Positions 7,670 through 16,377 of a stretch of DNA of 35,309 nucleotides are shown piece after piece. The notes beneath the pieces are model-generated. The model was not told the DNA's origin, ran no database searches, and saw only the letters and a program-made list of their open reading frames with translations. Within the stretch, counting starts at the first letter, position 1; every line of letters starts with the position of its first letter. The position numbers were made by a program, and so were the translations under genes. The stretch is from an uncultured Enterovibrio sp. (lineage in GTDB: Bacteria; Pseudomonadota; Gammaproteobacteria; Enterobacterales; Vibrionaceae): NCBI GenBank assembly GCA_947041315.1, contig CAMRDW010000011.1:1-35309 (forward strand). Reading direction: 5' to 3'.

Positions 7670-9209
7670 TGACGAAACGCTAAATCAAGGGGCTTTATCG
7701 ACAGGCGCTTTACCTGCAGGGCCTGTACGCACCATGATCACTTTGACCGTCATGCTTTCTGCCATTATGGTTTTGCTTGATATGACGATTGCAAATGTCT
7801 CTTTACCCCACATGATGGGGGCTTTGGGGGTGACATCTGAGCAGATCACTTGGGTATTAACTTCGTACTCTATGGCTGAGGCTATCTGTATACCGCTTGC
7901 CAGTTTCTTGAGTTTAAAAATTGGTGTTCGACGATTATTGTTGGTGTCTGTTGCAGGATTTATAACAACCTCGGCACTTTGTGGTCAAGCGGATTCATTA
8001 ACGGAGATGGTCGTTTTTCGAACGCTTCAAGGGGCATTTGGTGCGGCCGTTATTCCTTTATCGCAATCTATCATGGTTGAAATTTATCCGAAGGAAGAGC
8101 GTGGAAAAGCAATGGCATTGTTTGCTGTTGGTATTTTGCTTGGGCCTATTTTGGGGCCGACAGTGGGTGGAATTATCACTGAAAACATGGATTGGCGTTG
8201 GATTTTTTATGTTAATGTGCCTATTGGTGCTTGTTGTTTATTGTTGTTATACCTTTTTGTTCATCTTGATGGGCGCGGTAAATCAAGCATTGATTGGCCT
8301 CTTGTTTTTGGTATGGCCATCGGTATTGGACTTTTGCAAATGGTGCTTGAGCGTGGAAATGAAGACGGTTGGTTTTCTTCGAATACCATTTTGTTTTCTT
8401 CCGTTATTGCGGTGATCGCTTGGATATTTTTTATTCGTCGCTCTTTTCGAACTCGTGGTGACATTGCGCCGATGTGGTTACTTAAAGATCGAAATCTTTT
8501 TGTTTCTTGCATTGTCATGAGCGGGTTTTCTATGGGGATGCTCGGCATTACACAATTGCAACCCATGATGCTTGAACAATTATTAAATTACCCTGTGGAA
8601 ACAACGGGTTTTGTCATGGCTCCAAGAGGGATCGCTGCGGCCTTGGTTCTTCTTTCCATCGCGCCATTTATTGATCGTTTTAACCCGAGAGTGCTTATTT
8701 TTATCGGTTTATTATTGAACTGCTTGAGCAGTTATTTAATGATGCAATACTCGTTGGAGATTGATATTTCATGGATATTGTTCCCTAGCATCATTCAAGG
8801 TGCGGGAATGGGGTTGGTTTTCGCCCCTTTAAGTCAGCTTGCATATGCCACACTTTCGCCCAGTCAAGTGGTCGGGGGGGCTGTTATTTTTAATTTGTGT
8901 AGAACGTTGGGTGGCTCTTTCGGGATATCCATACTCAATACCTTTTTCAGTCAAACGCAACAAAAAGAATGGCATGCTTTGGGAGGGGGAGTAACACCTG
9001 ACAACCCTGTCATTCAGCAATTTGCGGCCGCTCAACAAATTGGAATAACAGAGCCTGCTTTCATTGCGCGAATTACACATGTATTGCAAGAGCAATCCAG
9101 TATGTTAGCTTTTGTTTATACATTTGGTTTTATTACTATTTCTTATTTTTTATTGATTCCATTTTTACTCTTTTTTAAAAATAAAGTTGCAAATACACAT
9201 CCCGAATAA
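7656..9209 (+). CDS. EmrB-type drug:H+ antiporter (MFS, DHA2 family, 14 TM)
   Basis: An inner-membrane major facilitator transporter of the 14-helix DHA2 family that would export toxic compounds using the proton gradient, paired with the upstream fusion protein. It has 517 residues. TM1 carries MVLLDMTIANVSLPHMMG (motif D1 of the family). Motif A is near FLSLKIGVRRLLL, and the motif C region is GILLGPILGPTVGG in TM5 followed by WRWIFYVNVPIG. I chose ATG 7656 because the product then begins with a hydrophilic tail and the start overlaps the emrA-like stop by 14 bases, with AGAGG upstream. The two genes sit between fpr and glpX, which are adjacent in E. coli, so this is an insertion or an ancestral difference. 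No MarR- or LysR-type regulator is adjacent. Confidence 0.93.
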   Translation: MQSNSDETLNQGALSTGALPAGPVRTMITLTVMLSAIMVLLDMTIANVSLPHMMGALGVTSEQITWVLTSYSMAEAICIPLASFLSLKIGVRRLLLVSVAGFITTSALCGQADSLTEMVVFRTLQGAFGAAVIPLSQSIMVEIYPKEERGKAMALFAVGILLGPILGPTVGGIITENMDWRWIFYVNVPIGACCLLLLYLFVHLDGRGKSSIDWPLVFGMAIGIGLLQMVLERGNEDGWFSSNTILFSSVIAVIAWIFFIRRSFRTRGDIAPMWLLKDRNLFVSCIVMSGFSMGMLGITQLQPMMLEQLLNYPVETTGFVMAPRGIAAALVLLSIAPFIDRFNPRVLIFIGLLLNCLSSYLMMQYSLEIDISWILFPSIIQGAGMGLVFAPLSQLAYATLSPSQVVGGAVIFNLCRTLGGSFGISILNTFFSQTQQKEWHALGGGVTPDNPVIQQFAAAQQIGITEPAFIARITHVLQEQSSMLAFVYTFGFITISYFLLIPFLLFFKNKVANTHPE

Positions 9210-9229
9210 TACCCATTCCATGAAGTCGT

Positions 9230-9354
9230 TACCCGTCGCCTTTGAAACTGCGTGGGTGTTGGGTGCTCTCGCTCAGGCCTGTCACAGAGTAGATCTATGC
9301 TCAGGGCCTTCACTCGTTTGCTGCCTACACGCATTTTCAAGTGTTTTGGGTATA
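9230..9354 (+). repeat. ERIC-family repeat, copy 3 (complete)
   Basis: 125 bp from TACCCGTCGCCTTTGAAAC to TTTTGGGTATA, starting 21 bases after the exporter gene. The left end lacks the initial TA. It precedes the terminator at 9369-9402. Confidence 0.88.
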
Positions 9355-9368
9355 ACAGAATTAAGATG

Positions 9369-9402
9369 CAAAAAGCCTCTCACAGAGAGGCTTTTTTGTT
9401 TT
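9369..9402. terminator. Bidirectional terminator between the exporter operon and glpX
   Basis: The stem AGCCTCTC-ACA-GAGAGGCT is flanked by an A run on the left and six T on the right, so it can end transcription from both convergent units. It lies exactly between two ERIC copies. Confidence 0.9.
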
Positions 9403-9528
9403 TATACCCGTCGCCTTTGAAATTGCCTGGGTGCTGGCTGATTTCGCTCAGGCCAATCAGATAGTATATCGATGCTAAGGCCTTTACTCGTTTGCCGAAT
9501 GCGCGCATCTTCAATTACGTTGGGTATA
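9403..9528 (+). repeat. ERIC-family repeat, copy 4 (complete)
   Basis: 126 bp from TATACCCGTCGCCTTTGAAA to TACGTTGGGTATA. It begins immediately after the T run of the terminator and ends 11 bases before the glpX stop. Confidence 0.88.
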
Positions 9529-9539
9529 GAAAAAGGAAC

Positions 9540-10547
9540 TTAAAGGATGATTTCTTTAATTATTTCATCTTTTCTATCAAGGTAGTGGGTTGATTGTATG
9601 CGACGAATTGTGCGGCATTTACCTCGAATTAATAAGGTTTCCGTTGTGGCTATGTTCCCTTTTCGCATGATCCCTTCTAACAGATCGCCTTTCGTTATTC
9701 CCGTTGCCGAGAAAATGACGTTATCACTGCGAGCCATATCGTGAAGCTGTAGACGTATATTGGTTTTGATGCCCATTTCATGACAACGCGCGATTTCTTG
9801 CTCTCCCAATAAGCGCGTTTCTTTCGTGTCTTCTTTCACTTGATGGCGAGGCAGTAAGCGGGCTTCCATGTCCCCTCCTAGAGCGCGGATCACCGCTGAA
9901 GAAATAACACCTTCCGGCGCTCCGCCAATGCCATACATGACATCCACTTCGCTGTCTGGCATACAAGTTAAAACAGAGGCGGCAACATCTCCGTCAGGCA
10001 CGGCGAACACTTTGATCCCTTGAGCTTGCATGTCTGCAATGATTTTATCGTGGCGAGGTTTTGCTAAGATGGTGACGACAAGTTCATTAAGGGGTTTACC
10101 CAGTGCATGTGCGATATTGACCAAATTTTCTGAAAGAGGTAAATCAATGTTGATTGTCCCTTTTGCGCAAGGACCGACCACCAATTTTTCCATGTACATG
10201 TCAGGCGCTTTTAAAAAGCAGCCTTTTTCAGTGGCCGCTAAAACTGCAAGTGCATTGGATTGCCCCATTGCTGTCATGCGCGTGCCTTCGATAGGATCTA
10301 CTGCAATATCGACTAAATCGCCACCAGATCCTACTTTTTCTCCAATATAAAGCATGGGCGCTTCATCTATTTCACCTTCACCAATTACGATTTCGCCGTT
10401 AATTTCGGTTTGATTAAGCAAAATTCGCATGACCTCAACTGCGGCACCGTCTGCTGCATTCTTATCGCCGCGTCCAAGCCATTTATGCCCGGCCAATGCT
10501 GCGCCTTCTGTGATGCGTGAAAAAGCTATCGCTAAGTCGCGTTTCAT
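9540..10547 (-). CDS. glpX: Class II fructose-1,6-bisphosphatase GlpX
   Basis: Hydrolyses fructose 1,6-bisphosphate to fructose 6-phosphate in gluconeogenesis, using Mn2+ or Mg2+. It has 335 residues (E. coli GlpX 336). The N-terminus MKRDLAIAFSRITEGAALAG matches the family start. Metal- and phosphate-binding segments are visible in GEGEIDEAPMLYIGE (about 57-71) and DPIEGTRMTAMGQSNAL (about 84-100), with GGAPEGVISSAVIRALGG further on. I chose the ATG at 10547 with GGAG just upstream; an open extension to 10610 is not part of the family. It lies 138 bases downstream of glpK in the same direction, consistent with a glpKX unit, and ends close to a bidirectional terminator. Confidence 0.97.
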   Translation of the reverse strand: MKRDLAIAFSRITEGAALAGHKWLGRGDKNAADGAAVEVMRILLNQTEINGEIVIGEGEIDEAPMLYIGEKVGSGGDLVDIAVDPIEGTRMTAMGQSNALAVLAATEKGCFLKAPDMYMEKLVVGPCAKGTINIDLPLSENLVNIAHALGKPLNELVVTILAKPRHDKIIADMQAQGIKVFAVPDGDVAASVLTCMPDSEVDVMYGIGGAPEGVISSAVIRALGGDMEARLLPRHQVKEDTKETRLLGEQEIARCHEMGIKTNIRLQLHDMARSDNVIFSATGITKGDLLEGIMRKGNIATTETLLIRGKCRTIRRIQSTHYLDRKDEIIKEIIL

Positions 10548-10685
10548 TTCATCTCCATGTGGTTGAGGTGTAAATATTTGTTCTGCATAATAAAAGGGTA
10601 TGCAGGGCATCAGTGTTGCGCGGATTTTAGCATAACAAAAAGAACGAAAGTTTGTTTTTATATCGCAGTTTTGTTGGAAAAATGC

Positions 10686-12191
10686 TCAGTATAATTCCCA
10701 GCCTTTGGCGCGTTCAATGGCTCGCAGCCAGCCTTGATAGCGACGTTCTCGTTTGCCATCATCAATACAAGGAAGAAAAACACGCTCGATATGTATTTTA
10801 TTTTCTATTTCATCAATGTCTTTCCAAAAACCAATGGCCAAGCCTGCAAGAGAAGCCGCGCCAAGGGCTGTGAGCTCTGTTATTTTAAGTCGTTGTACTT
10901 GAGTGTTTATAATATCTGATTGAAACTGCATTAAAAAATTGTTTGAAACTGCGCCTCCATCGACTTTCAAAAGAGGAAGCTTGATGCCTGAATCGGCTTC
11001 CATCGCTTTAATCACATCTAAAGATTGATACGCAATGCTCTCTAAGGTGGCACGAATAATATGATTTGCATTTATGGATCGCGTCAATCCAAGAATGGTC
11101 CCTCTTGCATAGGGATCCCAATAAGGGGCTCCTAAGCCTGAAAAGGCAGGGACGACATAAATACCTTCGGATGATTTCACTTGTGTGGCGTAGTATTCAG
11201 AGTCTTTTGCATGACGTATTAAACGCATTTCATCTCGAAGCCATTGAACAGACGCGCCCCCCATAAAAACAGACCCTTCAAGAGCAAAAGCCCAATCGCC
11301 ATGACGATCGCATGCCAGTGTCGTGAGAAGGTTGTTTTTAGAGCTCACCTTCTTTTTCCCTGTGTTCATGAGTAAAAAGCATCCTGTGCCGTATGTGTTT
11401 TTAGTTTGCCCCGGCTCGACACACGTTTGTCCAAATAAAGCCGCTTGTTGATCTCCGACGATTCCAGCAATAGGTGTTCTGAGTTTGCTGTTATTGTCTA
11501 TTTTTATTTCGCCATGAACGCCAGAAGAGGCTTTCACTTTGGGGAGCATGCTTAAGGGAATTTTGAGAATGTCGAGCAGGGTTTTGTCCCATTGACGGGT
11601 ATTTATATTGAAGAGCATGGTACGACTGGCATTTGTAAAATCAGTGATGTGGACGTGCCCTTGGGTCATTTTCCAAATGAGCCAGGTTTCAACTGTGCCA
11701 AATAACAGATGTCCGTTTTCAGCCTGCTCTTTTGCGCCTTTTACGTTATCAAGGATCCATTTGATTTTTGTGCCAGAAAAATAGGGGTCGATAACCAACC
11801 CGGTTTTTTCTTTAATTGATTCTTGATGACCCTCTTTTTTTAATTGTTCACAAATATCTGCCGTTCGGCGACATTGCCAGACAATGGCATTGTATATAGG
11901 TTTGCCTGTGTGTTTATTCCAAACAATGGTGGTTTCACGTTGGTTTGCGATGCCGATTGCTGCAATGTTTTCAGGTGAAATACCCGATTTTTTAATTACA
12001 TCCTGTAATGCGCTGTGTTGGGTGTTATAAATTTCGATAGGATCGTGTTCAACCCAACTTGGTCGAGGATAAATTTGACTCAATTCGCGTTGAGAAATAG
12101 CGATAATTTTGGTGTTATGATCAAATATGATCGCACGTGAGCTTGTAGTGCCTTGATCTAAAGCCACAATAAATTTCGATTTTATGCTCAA
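10686..12191 (-). CDS. glpK: Glycerol kinase
   Basis: Phosphorylates glycerol to sn-glycerol 3-phosphate with ATP; a cytoplasmic FGGY-family kinase. It has 501 residues from the TTG start (E. coli 502). Visible motifs are the N-terminal phosphate loop [27 protein letters not shown], the catalytic region [14 protein letters not shown], the adenosine-binding [13 protein letters not shown], and the signature [20 protein letters not shown] in the C-terminal half. The start is a TTG preceded by GGAG 6 bases upstream and gives [14 protein letters not shown]. The frame stays open to 12404, but that extension runs through an ERIC remnant and is not kinase-like. glpF, which precedes glpK in E. coli, is absent here. 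Confidence 0.97.
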   Translation of the reverse strand: MSIKSKFIVALDQGTTSSRAIIFDHNTKIIAISQRELSQIYPRPSWVEHDPIEIYNTQHSALQDVIKKSGISPENIAAIGIANQRETTIVWNKHTGKPIYNAIVWQCRRTADICEQLKKEGHQESIKEKTGLVIDPYFSGTKIKWILDNVKGAKEQAENGHLLFGTVETWLIWKMTQGHVHITDFTNASRTMLFNINTRQWDKTLLDILKIPLSMLPKVKASSGVHGEIKIDNNSKLRTPIAGIVGDQQAALFGQTCVEPGQTKNTYGTGCFLLMNTGKKKVSSKNNLLTTLACDRHGDWAFALEGSVFMGGASVQWLRDEMRLIRHAKDSEYYATQVKSSEGIYVVPAFSGLGAPYWDPYARGTILGLTRSINANHIIRATLESIAYQSLDVIKAMEADSGIKLPLLKVDGGAVSNNFLMQFQSDIINTQVQRLKITELTALGAASLAGLAIGFWKDIDEIENKIHIERVFLPCIDDGKRERRYQGWLRAIERAKGWELY

Positions 12192-12294
12192 AGAAAGCTC
12201 CTTTCTTTTTTCTTGCTTTATTCTCTCAGGGTAGCTAAAAATGCCTTTCGAAGATGTTTGTGAAAAAAGACTTAAAGCGAGAAAAAGAGAATCG

Positions 12295-12346
12295 ATACCC
12301 AAAATATATAAAGATGCAGCCAACACCCCGGCAGCTTCAAAGGTGA
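12295..12346 (-). repeat. ERIC-family repeat, internally deleted remnant
   Basis: ATACCCAAAATATATAAAGA is joined after a few bases to CCAACACCCCGGCAGCTTCA and AAGGTGA. These are the two outer ends of a reverse-oriented copy with about 70 bp of the core missing. It lies about 100 bases upstream of the glpK start. Confidence 0.75.
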
Positions 12347-12428
12347 TCTGTAAGGTGATGTTTATAGACAGGCTGTGTGATTTAATCGCGTTTTGAATCC
12401 TCAATTCAGTATTAATAAGGACGTTTTA

Positions 12429-12956
12429 GTGAGCAGTACGATTGGCAATAAAATCGCAAGAGATGAATACCCTACACCGATTCCCACAGTAAAGGCTCTA
12501 TTAAGCAAATTAACCTTAAAATCAAACGACACTTTTTTAGAGCCATGCAGAGGCTCTCGTCATATTTTTGACCGAATCGATTTACCCGAAGAACAAAAGT
12601 TTTGGGCTGAAATCAATGAAGGTGTCGACTATTTAACCGCCTCATTTTCTCAAAAAGATGTCATTATCAGCAATCCACCTTTTAGCTTAACGATTGAGTT
12701 TTTGAGAAAATCCCTTTCTGAATTGGCTCCCAATGGCACGCTTGCTTATTTACAAAGAGTGAACTTTCTTGGTTCAAAATGCAGAGTTGATTTTTGGGCT
12801 GAAATAGGCTTCCCGAATAAGACGCCGGTGATCATTCCTCGGCCTCGCTTTGTAAACGGCGGCTCTGATAGCTGTGAATATATGTGGATGATATGGGATA
12901 AAGGAAACCGATTTAGAGATATTCCAAACGGAATAAGCCACATTATCAGTCAATGA
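12429..12956 (+). CDS. Prophage-type DNA N6-adenine methyltransferase, isolated
   Basis: A 175-residue protein resembling small adenine methyltransferases found in phages and prophages. Residues visible: an N-terminal DEYPTP, a motif I-like FLEPCRGSRHIFD (SAM binding; the last Gly of the usual pattern is Arg), the catalytic motif IV NPPF preceded by DVIIS, and a C-terminal RPRFVNGGSDSCEYMWMIWD. It would methylate adenine in DNA. I chose GTG 12429 because AAGGA lies 7 bases upstream; TTG 12393 is the first possible start but has no such site. It is divergent from glpK, in the place glpF usually occupies. No restriction partner or phage gene is adjacent, so it is an orphan or a prophage relic. 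The frame is intact. Family recognition is from memory. Confidence 0.82.
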   Translation: MSSTIGNKIARDEYPTPIPTVKALLSKLTLKSNDTFLEPCRGSRHIFDRIDLPEEQKFWAEINEGVDYLTASFSQKDVIISNPPFSLTIEFLRKSLSELAPNGTLAYLQRVNFLGSKCRVDFWAEIGFPNKTPVIIPRPRFVNGGSDSCEYMWMIWDKGNRFRDIPNGISHIISQ

Positions 12957-13121
12957 TATTTGCTTTATAGCCAAGATATTTGGAGTTGAAGATAGGTGGT
13001 AAGAACGAAAGCCCTTAATAATCTTAAATTGATTTTTAATTCAACGGGTTAAGTGTTTTTTAAGTTGGCAGAGAATCTGATTCATTCTAACCCCTCGCTT
13101 GATGGGTTTTCAGAAAATGCA

Positions 13122-13163
13122 TTAAAAAAGAACCCCAATGACAGGGGGAGTGTCATTGGGGTG
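13122..13163 (-). terminator. Strong terminator of dcuA
   Basis: The perfect 12-bp arms ACCCCAATGACA and TGTCATTGGGGT surround a 7-base loop. On the minus strand they are followed by TCTTTTTT, 24 bases after the dcuA stop. Confidence 0.92.
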
Positions 13164-13186
13164 GAATGAGAAATGGCTTTTAAGCG

Positions 13187-14494
13187 TTATAAAACAATTT
13201 CGCCCATGATAAAACCGAAGCCTACTGCGGTACAAATGGTCACCACACCGGGTACAAAGAAGGGGTGATTAAAGACCAGATTACCGATTCGGGTTGAGCC
13301 TGTGTCATCCATTTCAACGGCGGCCAGCAGCGTTGGATAGGTTGGAAGCACAAATAAGGCGCTAACGGCGGCAAAAGAAGCAATTGCGGTTAATGGTGCA
13401 ACACCAATTGCAAGGGCTGCAGGCATGAGTGCTACAGTGGTCGCCCCTTGCGAATACAGTAACATAGAAGCAAAAAAGAGCACCATTGCAAGCATCCAAG
13501 GGTGTTCTGAGAGTAAGGTTCCCGCCACTTCTTTGATTTCGTTTACATGTCCGTTAACAAACGTGGTTCCAAGCCATGCAACGCCTAATACACACACGCA
13601 TGCCGTCATACCAGAACGAAACGTGGGAGCTGAAGGGATTTTTGCAGCGTCAATGCCTGTTGTTAAAACGATTAACGTTGCAGCGGCCAACATGAACGTC
13701 ATGATGGCTTCATTTCTGCCCAAAACTGGATTTTCAATTAGGCCAATGGAGTCTGAAATGGCAGCAGCATAGCCAACAACAAGCACAATGGCGGCAATGA
13801 AAATAAAGGTGGCTTTTTTGGCCGTTGGGGCAATTTCGCGCTTTGTTGTGCCTTGTAATTTGATAAGACCTTTCGCAAGACGGCTTTGATACTCAGGATC
13901 ATCTTTTAGCTCTGCGCCCATAAAATTGGCAACAAAGGCACCGACCATGCAAGCGGCAAAGGTCGTGGGAATACAAATAGAAAGTAAAGTGAGGTAATTG
14001 ATACCAAAAGGCTCAAGAATGCCAGAAAAAAAGACCACAGCCGCTGAAATGGGAGAGGCTGTAATGGCAATTTGAGAAGCAACAACCGCGATAGAAAGCG
14101 GACGAGAAGGACGGATCCCTTGCTCTTTAGCAACTTCAGCAATCACGGGCAGTGTTGAAAATGCAGTGTGTCCTGTTCCTGCCATCAAGGTCATTAAATA
14201 GGTCACAATTGGGGCATAAAATGTGATTTGTTTTGGATTCCTACGAAGGAAATTTTCTGCTTTTTCAACCAACCAATCCATTCCGCCAGCCACTTGCATT
14301 GCTGATATGGCCGTGATAACAGACATGATAATCAGTATTACATCAACAGGGATGTAACCCTGGCTTGTTGGCATACCTAAAAACAAGGACAAAACAATGA
14401 CGCCTGCTCCGCCCGCTAAACCTATGCCTATACCGCCAATACGAGCCCCTAAAAATATAAAGGCAAGTACAACGAATAATTCCATCGCGATCAT
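13187..14494 (-). CDS. dcuA: Anaerobic C4-dicarboxylate transporter DcuA
   Basis: An inner-membrane carrier of the Dcu family that exchanges fumarate, aspartate or malate for succinate. It has 435 residues with about ten hydrophobic segments. The sequence is closer to DcuA (433 aa) than to DcuB: ARIGGIGIGLAGGAGV at the start, AISAMQVAGGMDWLV, APIVTYLMTLMAGTGHTAF, VASQIAITASPISAAVVFF, GMTACVCVLGVAWLGTTFV, and FVLPTYPTLLAAVEMDDTGS near the end. I used the first ATG, with AAGGA 7 bases upstream; a second in-frame ATG is three codons in. It follows aspA by 52 bases as in the E. coli aspA-dcuA operon, so fumarate made from aspartate can be linked to transport. Confidence 0.96.
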   Translation of the reverse strand: MIAMELFVVLAFIFLGARIGGIGIGLAGGAGVIVLSLFLGMPTSQGYIPVDVILIIMSVITAISAMQVAGGMDWLVEKAENFLRRNPKQITFYAPIVTYLMTLMAGTGHTAFSTLPVIAEVAKEQGIRPSRPLSIAVVASQIAITASPISAAVVFFSGILEPFGINYLTLLSICIPTTFAACMVGAFVANFMGAELKDDPEYQSRLAKGLIKLQGTTKREIAPTAKKATFIFIAAIVLVVGYAAAISDSIGLIENPVLGRNEAIMTFMLAAATLIVLTTGIDAAKIPSAPTFRSGMTACVCVLGVAWLGTTFVNGHVNEIKEVAGTLLSEHPWMLAMVLFFASMLLYSQGATTVALMPAALAIGVAPLTAIASFAAVSALFVLPTYPTLLAAVEMDDTGSTRIGNLVFNHPFFVPGVVTICTAVGFGFIMGEIVL

Positions 14495-14517
14495 AAAAAT
14501 ATCCTTAAAAATCCCTT

Positions 14518-14543
14518 TAAAGGGTTCAAAATGAACCCTTTTT
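14518..14543 (-). terminator. Intercistronic hairpin between aspA and dcuA
   Basis: AAAGGGTTC and GAACCCTTT pair around a short A/T loop just after the aspA stop. On the minus strand the trailing sequence is TTTAAAGGG, a poor T run. It could reduce read-through into dcuA or stabilise the aspA mRNA rather than stop transcription fully. Confidence 0.55.
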
Positions 14544-14546
14544 TAT

Positions 14547-16007
14547 TTAATTAAAACGTTTTGCTTTGTATTGAGGATGCATTAAATTTTCAATGGAAAA
14601 AATATCATCCAGTTCAACTTCAGTCAGTAAGCCACGTTCCAGTACGACTTCTCGTACGCTTTTTCCTGTTTGAGCGCAAATTTTACCGACAATATCGCCT
14701 TCATGGTGACCAATGTACGGGTTAAGGTAGGTTACAATTCCAATTGAATTGAAAACGAAGTTTTCACAAACTTCTTTATTGACGGTGATCCCACTGACGC
14801 ACTTGTCAGCAAGGTTGATACAGGCATTTGATAAAATATCAATCGACTCAAATAAAGCTTGTCCGATAACGGGTTCCATCACGTTGAGCTGAAGCTGTCC
14901 TGCTTCTGCTGCCAAAGTGAGAGTGATGTCATTGCCGATGACTTTAAAGCAAACTTGGTTAACCACTTCTGGAATCACGGGATTCACTTTTGCAGGCATG
15001 ATAGAGGATCCTGCTTGCATTTCAGGGAGGTTTATTTCGTTAAAACCAGCACGCGGTCCAGAAGACAACAAACGTAAATCGTTACAAATTTTTGAAAGTT
15101 TTACCGCGAGGCGTTTTAGGGCACTGTGCACCATGACATAAGCGCCACAATCGGATGTGGCTTCAATCAGATCTTCAGCTGGCGTGCAATTGAGACCTGT
15201 GATATCAGCCAAGCGTTGAACAGCAAGTTGCTGATAACCAATAGCAGCATTGAGACCGGTTCCTATCGCTGTTGCACCAAGATTGACTTCTAACAGCAAT
15301 TCAGCGGTGTATTTTAGATTTTTTGTTTCTTCTTTTAATAAGGTCGCAAATGCGTTGAATTCTTGTCCGACGGTCATGGGGACGGCATCTTGAAGCTGAG
15401 TGCGACCCATTTTTAGTATTTTGCTGTTTGCTTTTGCTTTTTCATGAAATTCATTTTGCAAATGCGTGATGGAGTGAGCCAGTTTTAAGATGCTGTTATA
15501 AACGGCGACACGAAAACCTGTTGGGTAAGCACAGTTGGTTGACTGGCTTTTGTTTACATGGTCATTTGGGTTGATGATCTCATAGTGACCTTTTTTCTCT
15601 CCCATCAGTTCAAGAGCAAGATTGGCAATGACTTCGTTTGTATTCATGTTGACCGAAGTTCCTGCACCGCCTTGATAAACATCAGAGGGAAATTGATCCA
15701 TGCATTTTCCTGTTTCCAAAATAAGATCACAGGCTTGAATGATGTAATCGGCAACTTGAGAAGGGATCACACCCAATTCTTTGTTGGCCATTGCAGCCGC
15801 TTTTTTAGTGAAAACCATGCCACGAATGAATTCAGGAATATCTGAAATCGTGTTTTTAGAGATATTGAAGTTTTCAATTGCACGTAACGTGTGGATCCCA
15901 TAATAGGCATCAATGGGGACTTCACGTTGACCCAGGAGGTCTTCTTCTGTGCGCGTTGTTAGATTCGGAGTGGATAATATTTGTTCTATATCAAGTAAAT
16001 CAGACAT
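14547..16007 (-). CDS. aspA: Aspartate ammonia-lyase (aspartase)
   Basis: Converts L-aspartate to fumarate and ammonia; a cytoplasmic homotetramer of the fumarase/aspartase superfamily. It has 486 residues against 478 in E. coli, the excess lying in the N-terminus before [17 protein letters not shown]. Conserved parts are [28 protein letters not shown] and the signature loop [16 protein letters not shown] with its catalytic serine. One oddity: the first substrate-binding segment reads [11 protein letters not shown], with Cys159 where E. coli and most of the superfamily have Asp directly after Asn. AAGG lies 8 bases before the ATG. It is followed by dcuA in the same direction. The upstream 370 bases contain the 8-bp inverted repeat AAACACTT/AAGTGTTT (16121-16153) and a TTGAT half-site, but no convincing full FNR or CRP site. 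Confidence 0.96.
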   Translation of the reverse strand: MSDLLDIEQILSTPNLTTRTEEDLLGQREVPIDAYYGIHTLRAIENFNISKNTISDIPEFIRGMVFTKKAAAMANKELGVIPSQVADYIIQACDLILETGKCMDQFPSDVYQGGAGTSVNMNTNEVIANLALELMGEKKGHYEIINPNDHVNKSQSTNCAYPTGFRVAVYNSILKLAHSITHLQNEFHEKAKANSKILKMGRTQLQDAVPMTVGQEFNAFATLLKEETKNLKYTAELLLEVNLGATAIGTGLNAAIGYQQLAVQRLADITGLNCTPAEDLIEATSDCGAYVMVHSALKRLAVKLSKICNDLRLLSSGPRAGFNEINLPEMQAGSSIMPAKVNPVIPEVVNQVCFKVIGNDITLTLAAEAGQLQLNVMEPVIGQALFESIDILSNACINLADKCVSGITVNKEVCENFVFNSIGIVTYLNPYIGHHEGDIVGKICAQTGKSVREVVLERGLLTEVELDDIFSIENLMHPQYKAKRFN

Positions 16008-16377
16008 TGTGTACCTTCATTTATTAACAAATTGTTTTTTAGTGAGGATGTTTTTATGAATGAAGCATTTTACACTTGAATCATTCTGAAAAAATGAACG
16101 GAAATGGAAGTTGAAGTAAAAAACACTTGAGGCGTATCGCAAATAAAGTGTTTCTTATCAAAATAAATTTAAATTGTGTTAAGGAGGGCATGAAGACCTA
16201 TTTTTAAATTCGGGTGTCGACACAAAAATCTTATTTTAAATTCATTTTAAAAAATGGATGTTGAAATAAAACAATCCACTCCGATTCATTTTTTTGGCGA
16301 GCTAAGTTAGAGGTGCCATCAAGACAATATACATTTAAGTAATTGAAAATAAAAATATTGTGTCTTGTTTGTGACGT
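16008..16377. other. aspA upstream region and eda 3' region
   Basis: About 370 AT-rich bases without a gene. Visible structures are the dyad AAACACTT...AAGTGTTT (16121-16153), about 115 bases before aspA, and an imperfect inverted repeat CAAGACAATAT...ATATTGTGTCTTG (16320-16367), just after eda. The second may act as a 3' hairpin but lacks a T run. Confidence 0.5.

Noticed and set aside
9143..9464. Several 65-77 codon frames on both strands inside ERIC copies
   Set aside because: The same peptide-like strings recur in every complete ERIC because the repeat itself is open in some frames. They follow the repeat boundaries and not gene signals.
12192..12404. 71-residue N-terminal extension of glycerol kinase
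   Set aside because: The extension is translated from an ERIC remnant and spacer. The TTG at 12191 has a good Shine-Dalgarno and gives the standard length.
16008..16377. FNR or CRP site controlling aspA
   Set aside because: Only a TTGAT half-site was found, with a poor partner (AACAC). No full TTGAT-N4-ATCAA or TGTGA-N6-TCACA is visible.
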